Positions 11,801 through 24,517 of a DNA stretch of 64,000 nt are shown in pieces (position 1 is the first letter of the stretch; every line of letters starts with the position of its first letter). The notes under the pieces were generated by a model. The model searched no databases, was not told the origin of the DNA, and saw only the letters and a program-made list of their open reading frames with translations. The stretch spans positions 4,875,001 to 4,939,000 of the forward strand of contig LR746273.1 of assembly GCA_902729315.2 (NCBI GenBank). Reading direction: 5' to 3'. This DNA is from Spirodela intermedia. Lineage: Eukaryota > Streptophyta > Magnoliopsida > Alismatales > Araceae. A program made the translations under genes and the position numbers.

Positions 11801-14800
11801 AGCTAGCATTTTCTGTGATGAGAAACGAGCAGGAAGCATCAATAGGCATGCCATTGTTTCCAACACCTACTATGAACACAGTATAAAATTATCGATATTA
11901 TGTCACTTCAGGGGACTTCTTTGCAGCTCCTCTAAACAACATGATTACAGAACTATTTGTTGAACTTATCTGAAATGGACATTAACCTGGCAACCAACAT
12001 CAAATAAAAGTCAAGGAATAACATTCAGAGTTTTTTTGTATTTTTTACTTTGTTCAATGCCTTCGAAATATATAATTGGCTCTACAAACGGAGTCACTCC
12101 ATGCAAGATTAAAAAGTTCCACCCATTTCCTTTGGATAGCACTTTTCAATGCAAGCAACATCAAAATCCAAGTTTTCCTCAACTAGAACTCTCTAAGAGC
12201 TTGTTTTGCACAAACCAAATAGTACAAGCCAGTGACGTACATAAGTTAATAGATGCTTGAGCAAGAAACTTCGTCACCAACTACAACGCTATAAGGGAAT
12301 ATGGATGAATATGATTCACTTACTAGTTCATTTTTAAAGGGATCAAGATATTTCCTCATGTCAATATTGGATCTGATGCTCTCTAATTCCTGAGTTCGAG
12401 TATGTTCTTTGGCCACTTGCATGAGCCTCTTAATTTTCCTTGACACCTCTGTGCTCTGTGGATTGTGTTGCAAAGCGATTTGCAGGGCAGCTACAGCCTG
12501 GATCATGAAAACAACGAAAAGGTGAAATGAAAAAAACTTAGCATCAAATCAAAATTAAGAAGAAGGTATATGTGAGCTTTATATTGAACAGAGTAGTTAG
12601 CTTTTTTGTTGTCAGGAAATCAAAAGATTGAGCAAATTAAACCTAGTTGAGAACTAAAGAATAAAGTCTTCTCACCACAAATCGTCAGAGAAACTATAGG
12701 GGAACTTACAAACTCAAATAGGTAGTGAAGACCGTTAAACCCAAATGAATCGTATAAACAGGACTCAGAGCAGAATGACAATCTTAAATTGACTCTGATT
12801 CTAAGATATTAAGTGGCCATCGAATTTACTATTTTACAAATGCAGACACACATAAGCTCAATGGATTTTTTTAATTCGCAAAAAGAAGAAAGATGCTTCT
12901 TAAACTGATTTCTGAGCAAAAGATGCACATCCATCACGCACTCAACTGTCGGTCACAACATATGCTGTCTCGAAAAACCCAATTCAAACCATAGATCCTA
13001 TGAGAGGCAATACAGAAATTGAATACAACAGTGATGGGTGTTCTAACCCCAAAAAATAAATGGCTCACTTATGTCCCCGGCTAGAGAAGTTAATTTGATG
13101 GTCAGGACTTGATAACTCTGGTCCAAACAGAACGGGTAATGTAAAATCCAGTCATATATAAAGCCCCTAAACAGCAACTGCATGGGACCTAATCAAATAT
13201 TTATCTGAATAAAGATATACGTAGATATGTGCGAGCAAGAATCTTATAAATGCTCACTGTATAGACCATTACTTAAACATCGTGACTATCTTTTTGAGCT
13301 AATGGAAGTAAAACAACTCCCAACTTCTATCACAGGTAATTTCAACTCCCTACCGTCAGTAAATTTATGATCATGATTAGGGAAAGTAATTTTTTTCAGG
13401 AGATATAATCGTTTTTTTAAAAAAAATTATGTAAATGAAGATGCATAAATACTTTGCATTAAAGCATAAATGTCTACATAAGAACAGGTATCAAACTACT
13501 CTTAAAATAACTGTTAAACCGAAAATGTCTAACATAGAAAATAAATTACAACTATAAATGAATCAATCTCAGATGCTTAACTAAATCAAACTCGGCATCA
13601 GGGTGAACCCAGCTACAGAAAAGCCAAATGACTACTCCTGGGAAAGACAATTCCTCTTTGGTTCAGTGTTCAGCTTTGAAAGCCAAAGTCATATCCCAAC
13701 CATAACAACTTATAGTCATAAAAGTTCATTGTACGATTTTTGTTCTTTGCATAGACGGAAATGTTGGATGGAATTCTTAAGTAAGAAATAACAGATGACT
13801 CAACTAATTAAAATAAAGAACAAGAAAAAAGAAGCTACATCATCATAGCGGCCCATTGCCTCCAGCACACATCCTTTCCTGAAATAACCCTACAAAGACA
13901 TAGACAAGCCCACATAATTATACTTATTTTTTAAGAATAAACACCTCGTAAATGGCAAAAAGTTCATTTAAAAGGCAACCAAAAATAAAATATCTGATGT
14001 ACCTTCTCCCACTGTGGTTTTAAAGTAATTGTAGTTTCAGCATCTGCAAGGGCTTTACTGAGCTTAACCAAATGCAGAAATGCCGCAGAGCGATTGCTAT
14101 AAATATTATGAAGGAAAGAGATGCATCATCAATCACATAGTAACAGTCAGAACTCAAAAGTTACAATTTCCAGGTTCATGGAGACTCAGAACCACCCACG
14201 AGCTACAGTGAGACATCAGGTGCATGCCAAGGGTAATATCTATTTTGTTTCACTTTTATTCAGAACAACTGAAAATGGAGATCCAGTAAGACGGAAACAA
14301 GAGTCAAATTAAAAAATCGGTCGAGCCTGGATGCTCTAGTAAAAGTTTCTTCAACAATAGATACATACGAAAGCATTTATTGACTTTAATAATTGCTCTT
14401 TTCTCTGAACGTAAAATAAACTTATAGAAAAAGTATGTTGAACACATGCTTCCTGGTAAAATCATGCATGCATAGAACGTCTAGGCACCCCCAAGATGAT
14501 CACAATATATCCATCACCCACTATCATATTGTCAGGTATGCTTCTATCCAATTTGATGCTCCAGTTTGATGCTAGTCTTACACTAGCATAACCTTTAGTT
14601 GGTCCACACAAAAGCTCCAGAAGAAAGAGGAAACAATGGAGGAGCAACAGCAAAAGAAAGTAAAGATAAGAAAACAAAAGCCTCCATAAAGTAGAAAGAA
14701 ACAGAAACCATACTGACAAATTATTTCATTATTATCCACTAACTGAGCGCTGAAATAATGTTGCTAGAAATTATGGAACCAGAAATTGTCTGTTCCTATA

Positions 14801-16101
14801 AAGTTGCTAGAGTTCATGGGAAAACAACTGGTCTTAAAGTCAACTGTCAAAAGTTGGAAGAGGCATTATGGATTTTGACCCAAGGGTGGATTGACCCACC
14901 AAATCTAAAGGGGGTTTCGTCCAATAGAAGGAACATGATTCACCCACCAAATGTTACGGGCTTTCTGACAAATGGGGGGATACACCCTTTCAGAAAAAAA
15001 ACTACTTACACTTGCTGGGTTGGGTGGATCCACCTTGCAGACATACAAAGCCCATTTGGCTACAAGCTTCTGCTGAAAATAACTAAATGACGAGCTCCCC
15101 AAAAATTTATGTCACCTTTGGCTCACTAAACTAAATGGGTTATATCTCATTTCCATGAGGACTTTCAGTAGTTTCCTCTTTAGAAATAATTCAAAAGGTT
15201 TCTTTTTGCCTCGTTCCCTATCAAAAACTCAATTAATGTGCTGTGGGTAAGTCCAACCTTGTGCAGTCCAGGGTACGGCAGTGAGATTACTCGTAGTTGG
15301 GGAATAAAGACAACTATTGAAAGTGCTTACCCCCCCCCCCCCCCCCCCACTATTTGACTGAGGTAAAGTATCAGAAATTTTCACGTTCCAGTCCTTTATC
15401 AAGAAAGCGTAGAGTTTACTTCTAGCTGTGAGCATGATGAATCCAAAAGGCGGAGACATTAGTCTACAGTCGTAGGTTGTGAACTAGCGAGCAATCAGAT
15501 TCAGTGTCTTTTCAAAATCGCATTCCGGTTTCTCTTTCCGCAATCGCAAATTCTTGTCTACTGAGCTTTGAGAATCATATGTAGTCTCATACTCGTTACT
15601 TCACCCCCGTGAGCATAGATTAATCCGATGGATGGAGCTCCATGATTTCGATCATCACCCCGTTCTGTCCCACAAGAAGCTATACCGCCGGTCACTTCAA
15701 GAGACCTCGGAAGAAGAACGCTGGAGGAGTCTTTGCAGAGTTATCCGAATACACGATTAGGTGGAAATTAAGGCAGGCAAGAAAAGCAAGACTATTGCTC
15801 AACCTTAGAGGCATACCCTTCTGAAGAGAAACCCAACACTTCAAGGAAATAGAATAAGGGAAACAAGGCATATGAAATGAATACCCGTCAAACAGAAGAT
15901 AACGAGGAAGACAGCTTACCTGTAGAGGGCAGCGTTAGAGGGTTCCGACTTGATGGCCTGTGTGTACAAGGCTGCGGCTTTGAGATAATTCTCCGCTTTG
16001 AAGAACTCATTGCCCTGGTCCTTCAGTGATGGCTTCTCTCCATCTCCTCCCTCTGCCCCTAACACTGGCGGCGGAGGCCCGGTGGTCGCCTCTGCAGCCA
16101 T
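8894..16101 (-). CDS. TPR3: TPR3-like carboxylate-clamp co-chaperone, eight exons
   Basis: Exons on the minus strand: 16101-15920, 14096-14003, 13889-13839, 12497-12324, 11432-11253, 9832-9713, 9399-9266, 8972-8894. Every junction is GT-AG and phases fit, giving 337 residues. Three TPR units occupy about 27-128 (LKDQGNEFFKAENYLKAA, NRSAAFLHL, then the KGYFRKG helix), with Lys27, Asn31, Asn62, Lys92 and Arg96 placed as in carboxylate clamps that bind the EEVD tails of HSP70 and HSP90. A basic linker (VSRKIKRLMQVAKEH) and a conserved plant C-terminal region follow, containing FESPHTHG, FLRQYADDS, VWKGQGSRKWKHG and LRKLWFIPS. I recognise this layout as that of Arabidopsis TPR3 (At1g04190), a cytosolic/ER-associated HSP90-interacting protein; this is from memory. 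Introns are long and AT-rich, and intron 1 carries a homopolymer of 19 G on the coding strand. Confidence 0.93.
15330..15348. repeat. 19-base homopolymeric C run (G on the coding strand) in TPR3-like intron 1
   Basis: Uninterrupted C run read directly on the plus strand; since the host gene is on the minus strand the transcript would contain G19, able in principle to form a quadruplex. Length may be unreliable if derived from sequencing of a homopolymer. Confidence 0.9.
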
Positions 16102-16840
16102 TATCCCCCTCCCTTTCGTACAATGGCCGAGGCTTCTCCGCAGGGGAGCCTACTGGAGCCTCCTGGGATATAGGGATCAAGGGTTTTTCCTCGACGATCC
16201 CTCGGCCCGTGGGGAAGGAAGGGGGGGCTCGAGGAGGGAGAGTGGAGGAACGTGAGACAAAATCCAGAGGTGCCGTCAACTCTGCCAATAACTAAAATTC
16301 GAATTTTTAAATGGGTTTTCTAGAATCGTTCCCAAACGAGGGTTTCCTTGCGTGGCATCGGAAGTTCATTCCTAAAATATGATTTGCCCATTTTTATTCA
16401 TTTCTAATGATTCGATCCATAAACGATGGACTTTATTTAATATCTGTTAAAACCTATAGAAGATCAGTAATTTATTTAATGAATGCATAGACACCCAAAC
16501 ATTACAAGATAAAACCCCAAAAAAGTACCCTGCGGCTATTTGTCATTTTTCAGCCAAAATTTTTATTTCATAAAAAATTGATAATATAAAATTTAAGCGA
16601 GTAAATCATTTAAGGAAGAATAAGTATAAACCAGGGCTGCTCCAATCTGTATTTATTTTAATGTGTTCTTGGTCATATTTACTGTAAATTGACTGATTTT
16701 AGTTTGAAAATAATTATTTTAATCCCCTAAAGATGACGCGCTCCTCCCTCAATAGGGATCGGTGAAAAACCAGAGGATTAACATCTACAAGTAAATACGT
16801 GATTTTCCAATGTTACTGGAACCATTCGCCCTAATTTTGC

Positions 16841-16876
<36 letters not shown>

Positions 16877-17326
16877 TATTGTGCACAAGCAGAAACTCTT
16901 TCGTGAGGTTTTTTCTCCCATTATTGCATTCTGGAAGAGGCAATAATAACCTTGCGGTGATTTATCGATCAAAGTCACCTCACATGGTAGATCTTCCTCC
17001 TGGCCCTCTCTAAGCCCAGATTTGAATCATCCTCGTTCATCAAAGTCTGCAATAATTTACTCCTTTTGACAAAGAAACAGCCTTGTTTAGGTGTAAATAT
17101 CATTGTAGCTCTAGAGAATTTGAACAGCCGACAAAAGCCCCTTCATACTTCCAACGGGCAAAGCGCACTTCAACTGGGCGATGAAGATCATCTGATATGG
17201 CAAGTTTTGAATGATGAATGAAGCCCATTCCAGAAACTACTTCCTTCTCATCACTGTCTCCCTTCTCTCTGTTCATGAAAGGGTGACTCTGACTTTTGAA
17301 CCTGGAAGCATGGACAGTGAGTAGTT
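16102..17326. other. Spacer between TPR3-like promoter and PPR 3' end
   Basis: Contains the 5' leader and promoter of the TPR3-like gene followed by AT-rich sequence. A (TA)n tract lies at 16844-16874. No extra coding sequence supported; the region 17040-17326 is probably the 3' UTR of the PPR gene. Confidence 0.5.
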
Positions 17327-19714
17327 CTAGGAAAAGCCCAGCCATGCCCTGAAAGTCAAAGCCGCTTCCCTCCTCTTGCACTGCGCTTCTGTCTGGATCT
17401 TGGGGGCCTTGCCCTTGTAAAGCGTCCGGTGGTACTTGAGCCAGAGTGTGCGGTACTTGTACTTGTCAATGAACATGCTCTCTCTCTCCATCATCCCCAC
17501 CACTTCGTTGGCTCGAAGGAAGAACCCGCCCCTCACAAAGCAATACAGCAGGGAGTCGAGGAGCTCCTGGTCAAAGTCAACTGGGGTTGACCCACTGAGC
17601 GCCTTCATCTCCCCCCACAAGTCGGTGATCTCCACGTACTTTCCCCCGATCGCCGCGTACCCAGTGACCAAAGAATGGAAAGTCTGGGCATTTGGGGTGT
17701 GCCCCAAGGCCCTCATCTTCCTCATGGCCTTGTGAGCATCCTGCATCAGCCTCTTCTTGCAGAAGAAGTGTATCACGTTGTTCCAGTCATGAACCCCACA
17801 CTCCACCCGGTCATCTTCCCTAATCTCCATCAAGAGCCTGGACATCAAGCTCGGTTTCCCATTCCCTGCACAGCCTTCCAGCAGCTGCTCAAAGTCCTCC
17901 TGGCCGGATCGCAACAGGCTAGACTCCTTCATCTCTCTGAACAGGTGAAGAGCACCTGCGATGTTCTTCTGATGAACCCGTGCCTGAATCAGGGACTCAT
18001 AGCAGCTTGAATCCAGTTGGACACCAGCCTTCTGAGCGTCTTTCAACAGGGCGGTGATCTCCCCCATCCGACCTTCTCGGCAGTATGCTTTCAAGAGGGA
18101 GGAATACACAGAAGAACTAACTCTGACCCCATGGAACCTCAGTTCATCGAGTAGATCGTGCGCTGGTTCTAAGAGCCCCATGGTAATACAAGCATCCACA
18201 ACTTGGACGACCACAGAGTTTTCACGAGAGACTGGAGACTCTTCATTGTTTACCTTGATCAAAAACGCTGCCAGATCATCAATCTTGCCGGCCTCCAAGA
18301 AAGCTCTGACCAATTTAGCATATATTTTCTCAGATGGATGGAGAATGCCGCACTCCACTTTGACCAGCTCAGCTTGAGCCTGAAGCTTATCTGATAAGTG
18401 GCGAAGTAGGGCCTTTACCTCGGCATCAAGCCTCAAGAATTTCCTATCTCGTGTGAAATCTGTAAAAGACGGAGGCCGGGCTTTAATCAAGCTGAGTTCT
18501 TCAGAGGCGACAAGTTCCTCTGCACCAGAGTCGTCTTCCATTGAGAGAGAGGGCTTCCTGCCCTCTTGAACAACTTCCAGAACCGATCTCGCAGCAGCAA
18601 GAGAACTCTTGGCCTTCTTTGCTCTCCGAAGCATGTCCAAGACCAGATCACACGCTGAAGTCAACTCCCGCAGCTTGAGATGGCAAGAGAGCAGGGAATT
18701 GTAGAACTGCTGAAACTGTGAATCTTTCAGGTCACCACAGGCATCATCGATATGCCGCCTAAGTTTCTTCATCTCATCAATCCGCCCGTTCCTCTCAAAC
18801 ACATGAGCCATGACAATCAGCAAGTCGGGGTCAGCCCTGATGCCCACCCGTGGCATCAGCTCGAGCAGCTGCTCGGCTTTCTTCGTAGTTCCAAACACAA
18901 GGCACCCGGTCAGAGCAAGGTTGAAGGCCACTGGATCGGGTCTCATCAGCAGCAGCGGCTTGTTAGATTTCTTCCGAGGATCCACTCTGTTGTCCTTGAA
19001 GATATAGCCAATCTCGCTGACCAGCTCTGCTGCAAGAAAGGCACCAGCAGCCGTCTGTGAGATGTGCGCAACGACACAAGTCCACACTGCTGCAGGTGGG
19101 AATTCCCCAACTTCGACTAGTTTCCTCAACAGGGTCGATGCAGGAACAGCCAATTCGCATTTCGCAAGAACATAGGAGAGATAAATCAGAGCTTGCTTGC
19201 CCAGCAATTCGTGCTTCTTCTCTTCAAAGAGTTGCTCAGCCAAGCCGGAAGCTTTACACAGCCATTGCCGATCGCAGCTCTCCGCAAGACCGCATACAAG
19301 CTTGCTCAGCACCGATTGTCTCGGAAAGCCATCCATATGTACGTGTTGTTCGTACAGTCTCCATGCGCCATCGAGTCTTCGTTCATCAACGGCGTTCTTA
19401 ATCTCCAAGGCTACTTGCCCCGGGTCTTGCGCCCAGACCAGAATAGATTCCCCCATGGTAGAGAACAAAATCTTGCAGAGCCTGCTCTCCTCATTTCCTC
19501 TGATGGGTAAGCGTCGAATGATGTGAGAAAACCCCGACGATCTTCGAACTTGTGAGTGACCCACAGAAGGCAAGTCGCATAACCGAGGAGTTCCGGATGC
19601 ATCGCAGGGTGAACCAGCAAGTAAAGATCCTAGAACAGAAGATGAAGATGCGGGCAACGGAAAAACAGGCCTTCTCCGGGTGAGCACTCTCTCCACAAGA
19701 GGGAGGACACCCAT
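17327..19714 (-). CDS. Pentatricopeptide repeat (PPR) protein, At1g03100-like
   Basis: Intronless frame of 795 residues from the ATG complementary to 19712-19714. The frame is open further upstream, but the only earlier start would be a GTG at 19765 and an in-frame TGA lies just beyond it, so 19714 is preferred. The first 40 residues are basic and hydroxylated without acids (LVERVLTRRRPVFPLP), as in mitochondrial or plastid targeting peptides. Degenerate helical repeats cover most of the protein; clear PPR motifs occur in the C-terminal half, for example VSSSVYSSLLKAYCREGRMGE and PNAQTFHSLVTGYAAIGG. Length and overall layout recall the P-class protein At1g03100 (from memory). PPR proteins bind organelle RNA and guide processing, stability or translation; no E or DYW editing domain is present at the C-terminus. 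Confidence 0.92.
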   Translation of the reverse strand: MGVLPLVERVLTRRRPVFPLPASSSSVLGSLLAGSPCDASGTPRLCDLPSVGHSQVRRSSGFSHIIRRLPIRGNEESRLCKILFSTMGESILVWAQDPGQVALEIKNAVDERRLDGAWRLYEQHVHMDGFPRQSVLSKLVCGLAESCDRQWLCKASGLAEQLFEEKKHELLGKQALIYLSYVLAKCELAVPASTLLRKLVEVGEFPPAAVWTCVVAHISQTAAGAFLAAELVSEIGYIFKDNRVDPRKKSNKPLLLMRPDPVAFNLALTGCLVFGTTKKAEQLLELMPRVGIRADPDLLIVMAHVFERNGRIDEMKKLRRHIDDACGDLKDSQFQQFYNSLLSCHLKLRELTSACDLVLDMLRRAKKAKSSLAAARSVLEVVQEGRKPSLSMEDDSGAEELVASEELSLIKARPPSFTDFTRDRKFLRLDAEVKALLRHLSDKLQAQAELVKVECGILHPSEKIYAKLVRAFLEAGKIDDLAAFLIKVNNEESPVSRENSVVVQVVDACITMGLLEPAHDLLDELRFHGVRVSSSVYSSLLKAYCREGRMGEITALLKDAQKAGVQLDSSCYESLIQARVHQKNIAGALHLFREMKESSLLRSGQEDFEQLLEGCAGNGKPSLMSRLLMEIREDDRVECGVHDWNNVIHFFCKKRLMQDAHKAMRKMRALGHTPNAQTFHSLVTGYAAIGGKYVEITDLWGEMKALSGSTPVDFDQELLDSLLYCFVRGGFFLRANEVVGMMERESMFIDKYKYRTLWLKYHRTLYKGKAPKIQTEAQCKRREAALTFRAWLGFS

Positions 19715-20160
19715 AGAGTACTCGTTATGGAACGCTATCCAAGCAGAAGAGGCCCCAAATGGCACTTGTGTTCTTCATTTCTGAAATATCAAAGAACAAA
19801 GCGTCGAACGAATATCAGCTTCATCTTCACATGATGCAGAAGCCACACTAATTAAACCAGAGAGCCCTCAGATTCTAGCGCGAGTCGTATAGACAACAAA
19901 AGAAAAGAAATCTGCAAAATGAAATAGAGAAGCAGGACCTCTCCGCCGACGGAAGAAGGAGATGGAGAAGCTTCGACCAAAGAAGGGGAATCGGGTGACC
20001 GAAGAACATAGCAGCAGGAGAGGAGTACCCGCCGTCCCTATGTACTCCGTCGGGAAGAAGAAGGTGAAGAAGAAAAAGGAGTACATAGGAACCTTGTCGC
20101 CGCCATGAGAAGAAGAAAGAGGGACTACGGTTTCTTGGTGTTCGTCAAATGACACTTTTG
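19715..20160 (-). other. 5' leader and proximal promoter of the PPR gene
   Basis: A moderately GC-rich stretch upstream of the PPR start, with a pyrimidine-rich coding strand near 20040-20090. Short open frames here show no homology and read as low-complexity Phe/Ser peptides. Confidence 0.4.
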
Positions 20161-21196
20161 CCCTTAAATTAGAAATGTAAACATTAAAGGGGGCCGGATT
20201 TTCTTCTAGTAATTTTCAGAAGAGGAATGTGTAAGGAAAGAGCATAATACGTTAATATCCTATAAGGATACCTTTGTCTTTTACATATTCCCAACCCTTA
20301 ATAATAGGTTCACATTCTAAGAAGCCAAAGTTGACCCCATTAGTGGGAGTTCAATTTTAAGCCCATCTAAAGAAGCTTAGTCATGCCCCAACATATAAAC
20401 TATTTGTCCACTCTAACATGCCAAAGGCTAGCTTCTTTCATACCTTGATTTGAAAAGGGAAAGAGCAATCTTGCTTGATCATTCAATGAATCCATTCTTC
20501 CTTGAAGACTCTTGAGGATTTTGCTAATTGGTTAAAAAGTATAGCAAAAGAGATTGAATTGGTTTCTTAGATTGTTTCTCTCATTTTAAAATGATTTTAA
20601 GCATTTTTCAAATAATAATAATAATAAATTATGTCATATTAGATCTGCTAATTCTCTGGTGAGATAATCATTTCCTCAAAAAAAAAAAAAAACTGTTATT
20701 TCGGCATATGATTTAGTAGGCTGGCACAATAGCTCACCTTACTATGTCACCAGAAAGTTTTAGAACGTATCAAACATTAAGATTTGTAGTAGTCTAGCCT
20801 TTCCTTGGTATATGTTCATTTCCCAAAAGTCCCTACCTATAGTTTATGCTATTATTTCTTAGAAAATTATTGCTAAACTTTATGTAATCAACAATACCCT
20901 TACATGATAGATTTTAATGTTGAAATTTATATGACAACACACCACCAAGACAAAAGGTGAATTGGTATTTGATCAAATTTATTTATTTTTCTTTCTATTC
21001 TTGGAAATTAGGATTTAAATGATAAAATAGGTCACTTCACCAACTCCACTCTTCATGAATTGAGTATGTTCCCACACCCTTGCATACCACTAAATCTTTG
21101 GTAAAATACACATAAAAATATAGAATTTAGACAACTTTTCATCAAATTTAACACCCTCAACTAACTCAAAATCCCACCAAAGAATCTCTTTTAAAA

Positions 21197-21330
21197 TTTA
21201 TGCCTCTAAGGGGCTAAATTAGAGGAGAATTCACTCATCTCTTATAAATTCACAAATTTATGAGGTTAAATCATATGAGAATCTGCTCATCTTTTAGATT
21301 TACAACTCTAGACAACCAAATAGATTAATA
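21197..21330 (+). repeat. Diverged dispersed repeat, copy A
   Basis: Contains TTTATGCCTCTAAGGGGC, then a pattern of CACTCATCTCTTATA... and a second CTCATCTTTTAGATT, ending CCAAATAGATTAA. The same order of blocks appears in copy B at 24167-24302. Confidence 0.5.
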
Positions 21331-24166
21331 CTTCTAAGGGGACAACAAGACAAATAATAGTTAACTTCTTACAAATTCAAGCTCTAAATATATGTTATCA
21401 CTCTTGGATTTGAAGAAGAATAAGAGAAGAATGCATCGAAACCAATTTGAGGATGAGCCAAGAACAAGCCTAGATTATGACAAGACTAGGAGGCTAAAGC
21501 TTATTGGTGAGTGCTATCACAACGAAGAAGTTGTCAAAACAAGTTCATTGACAAGACAAGGCCCCCTAATAGTTGAGGGGTGATGAGAAAAGGAGAACAA
21601 TGAGGTGTGAGGTGGACACAATCATAACCTACCTCCAAGGAGCACTTGTGGCATCAAAGGACAAGAATGGAGAAAACAGAATGTCTTCAATTTGAGAAAG
21701 GTAGGGATCATGTACACACATGAGACTACAAATAAACCTTACAAAAAAAAATTGATATATATAGTCTCTCAACAATATTCAACTCCTAACTTTTTAGAGG
21801 CTTTAATCCTCTAATTTCTTATTTGAGAAAATTTAGCATGATGGACTCAAACATCAACTAATCTTCATTGTCTTTAGGAGTTCAAAGATGTAGCAATATT
21901 ACTTAGAATCCTTAGAGGAATTTTGTCAACATTGATGGCTTTTTCTTGATTTTTTTCTCAACTTTTCACTCAAATTCTTCCTCTCACTCACACACCTCAC
22001 ATGGAGTGAAGGGTACAAGGTTTGATAGTCATCACCTGTGATGGTAGTTAGTTAATTTAGCCATCACTCTGTTTTGTTGAAGATCTAGATCTATTTGTGT
22101 CCTTGACTCATAGTTTTGTTTCAACTTCATTGTTCCATATGTCTCGTCCATTCCCAAACCCTCCCTCTATTGTGTACTACTTAGATCTGTCCCTTATATA
22201 CACAACATCTATACAACTAAAGCAAAGGCAACAAATATTTCTCTAACTACAAGTGTACATGTGGGACAATTAAGAAAAGAATAAACTTAGAATGTGACAT
22301 TATTTGTAGAGGGATAAGAGTAAACTTCTTAAATGAAGTTGTGAGAGTGACTTGGAGCAAAATACAAAGTGGTAATTCAAATTCAATTTGAAAATTTATT
22401 AACTTAAATAGTGATAACTATGCCTATTGGGCAAGTAATGAATAAATTTATTATTTGAAAATTTTTGTGGGCATGAGTGATGATAAGCCTAATCATGCCT
22501 TTGGGAATTTACAATGAAAATTATGCAATGTTTTCATCAAGTTTCAACTGCACAATCTAAGCATCAATGTTTAGAGAAACATTTATATTGATCAAACAAA
22601 TTCTGAACTCCAAGCAAAATTTTCGACAACCATAGAAATTATTGGTATTTATTCAAACTAAATGTATGCAAAGATTGATTGAGGCACAAGATGTGGTAAT
22701 AATTGACATAGTGTAAGTCTATAAAATCATTTTTACTTTCACATGAATAATTTCTAGAATCAAATGGAACTCATTGAAACAACACAACTGAATTTTGATG
22801 ATTTTTTTTGTCCTTAGAGAGGTGAGAAGCAAAGTGTCTATTATTGATGCTAGTTAAAAATGACTTTGATAAGCTTTGTAGATCTATCATTAAAAATTCA
22901 GGAATCATTTTCTGGTGTAATTATTTGTACATTTTAGGGAATAAAAAATTTATGACAAAAAAAATACTCATAAAGTATAATGGTCATTTCATAACCTTTT
23001 AATTATTCTGATTATTATTATTGTCATGAGAATGTTGTTTAACTCTAACATCCTATTAAATCTTTGAGAAACTTGAGATCAGAAGTATAGTGTACTCTCT
23101 ATCTTATGCTTTCAAGTCAAATCACAAGATTTACTCACCTACACAAGGTAACATGTCATGCACTATATGACATAATAAAAATAATATGAATTGCCATAAT
23201 AAATATAAACTAGCTATTATATGTTTTGGTTGATGATTATTGAAATGGCTATGAATGTCCAATTTGTGAATATTATTAGCTTTGAAAAACAAAAATCATT
23301 GCATGAAAAGACAAATGTGGCGCTCCATGCAAAACCACACTTGCACAAAAATCATTTGCAAATCAAATAAGAAATGAGGGTATTAAGCTACAAAGACAGC
23401 TTTCAATTTCCAAAGTCAACATCTGTATGGCATTAAGAATTTAATACTGAATATGAATATCATTAGAAGTATGTGTACGTGCAACTAGCTTGACTTTAAG
23501 AATCTAAAATCAAAGAGCTAGCATTGAGTACATAAAAACAAACAACTTAAAATCATGAATCTAGTTGTGTAGATGCTAGATACATGTTGGTTTATTAAGC
23601 TTTCATTCTTGAGGGGAACAGTCGAAACTAAAACATTTTCCCTTAAAAGAGCAAAACTAGCAAAAAGCTCAACCATTTTAGGAAACTAAATCTCTATTTT
23701 ATATCCTTAAATGATTTCATCACAACTTGAGGAGGTGACTCACCCAAAAACAATAATTTGTTTTCCACCTATGGTACCCATTTTAGCCCACTTGAGTCTT
23801 ACATTTATGTTACTCTCTTTTTCAAATAGTACTTCTTATACCTCAAAAGAATCTGATTAATATTAGGTTTGAAATGGCATCATGTCAACAAGAGGGGGGG
23901 TGGATTGATATGTCTTTATTTCTTTCATTTCTACCTAATTTCTTTTCCTTCTTGAGTTATTAGACTACTAAGAAGGTATGACACACTACTTTTATATTGA
24001 TTTAGTTGCATGACCTACTTCACTTTCCCAAGTATTAGCATTATGGGCGGCTTCCATGGGTTCTACTAATAACATGTCATACATGATGAACAATAGGCTT
24101 CATAAACCTTACACACTAGATTTAACAGCTCCAACTAATCATGAATTCATATAAAAATCATTTTGC

Positions 24167-24302
24167 ATATTTATGGCCTCTAGGGGCCTAACAAGAGAGA
24201 CCCACTCCACTCTTCTAGATTTTGAGGTCTACGGGACATAATAAGTGACACCCACTCTCTTCTTCTAGATTCCAATCAAAAGGGCCAAATAGAAATTAAC
24301 AA
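24167..24302 (+). repeat. Diverged dispersed repeat, copy B with internal 50 bp tandem duplication
   Basis: Contains TTTATGGCCTCTAGGGGC, followed by two similar units of about 50 bp, each with CCCACTC and TCTTCTAGATT, at about 24189-24236 and 24239-24288, then GCCAAATAGAAATTAA. It matches copy A block by block with many substitutions. Confidence 0.5.
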
Positions 24303-24517
24303 ATTGAGTGGAAATTTCTCTTATATTGAGAGCTCACTAGGTCATGCCTAATTTATAGGTTATTGGGCCAAGCAATTGCCTAAGGGTTTAAAAAATGTCA
24401 CATCTTGTGCTGATATTTTGAACTCTAGAAATACAAGGTAATCTTATAAAATTAATAAAAAATGGATATCTTATACTTCCAAAAAGCATTCTAGTTGTTA
24501 TTCATATTCTAGGTAAG

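Larger units (their letters stand above)
20161..24517. other. AT-rich, repeat-derived spacer
   Basis: No gene. Sequence is AT-rich and lacks open frames over 63 codons. Two related segments about 2.97 kb apart (near 21197-21330 and 24167-24302) share a CCTCTA-GGGG-CTAA core and a two-unit inner structure, which suggests old transposon-derived DNA. The short frame at 21392-21583 has no recognised domain. Confidence 0.5.

Noticed and set aside
17436-19526. Several plus-strand frames of 60-114 codons within the PPR gene
   Set aside because: Antisense shadows of the intact PPR coding frame.
19715-19765. Extension of the PPR frame upstream to 19765
   Set aside because: The codon there is GTG, not ATG, and an in-frame stop lies just before it; the first ATG is at 19714.
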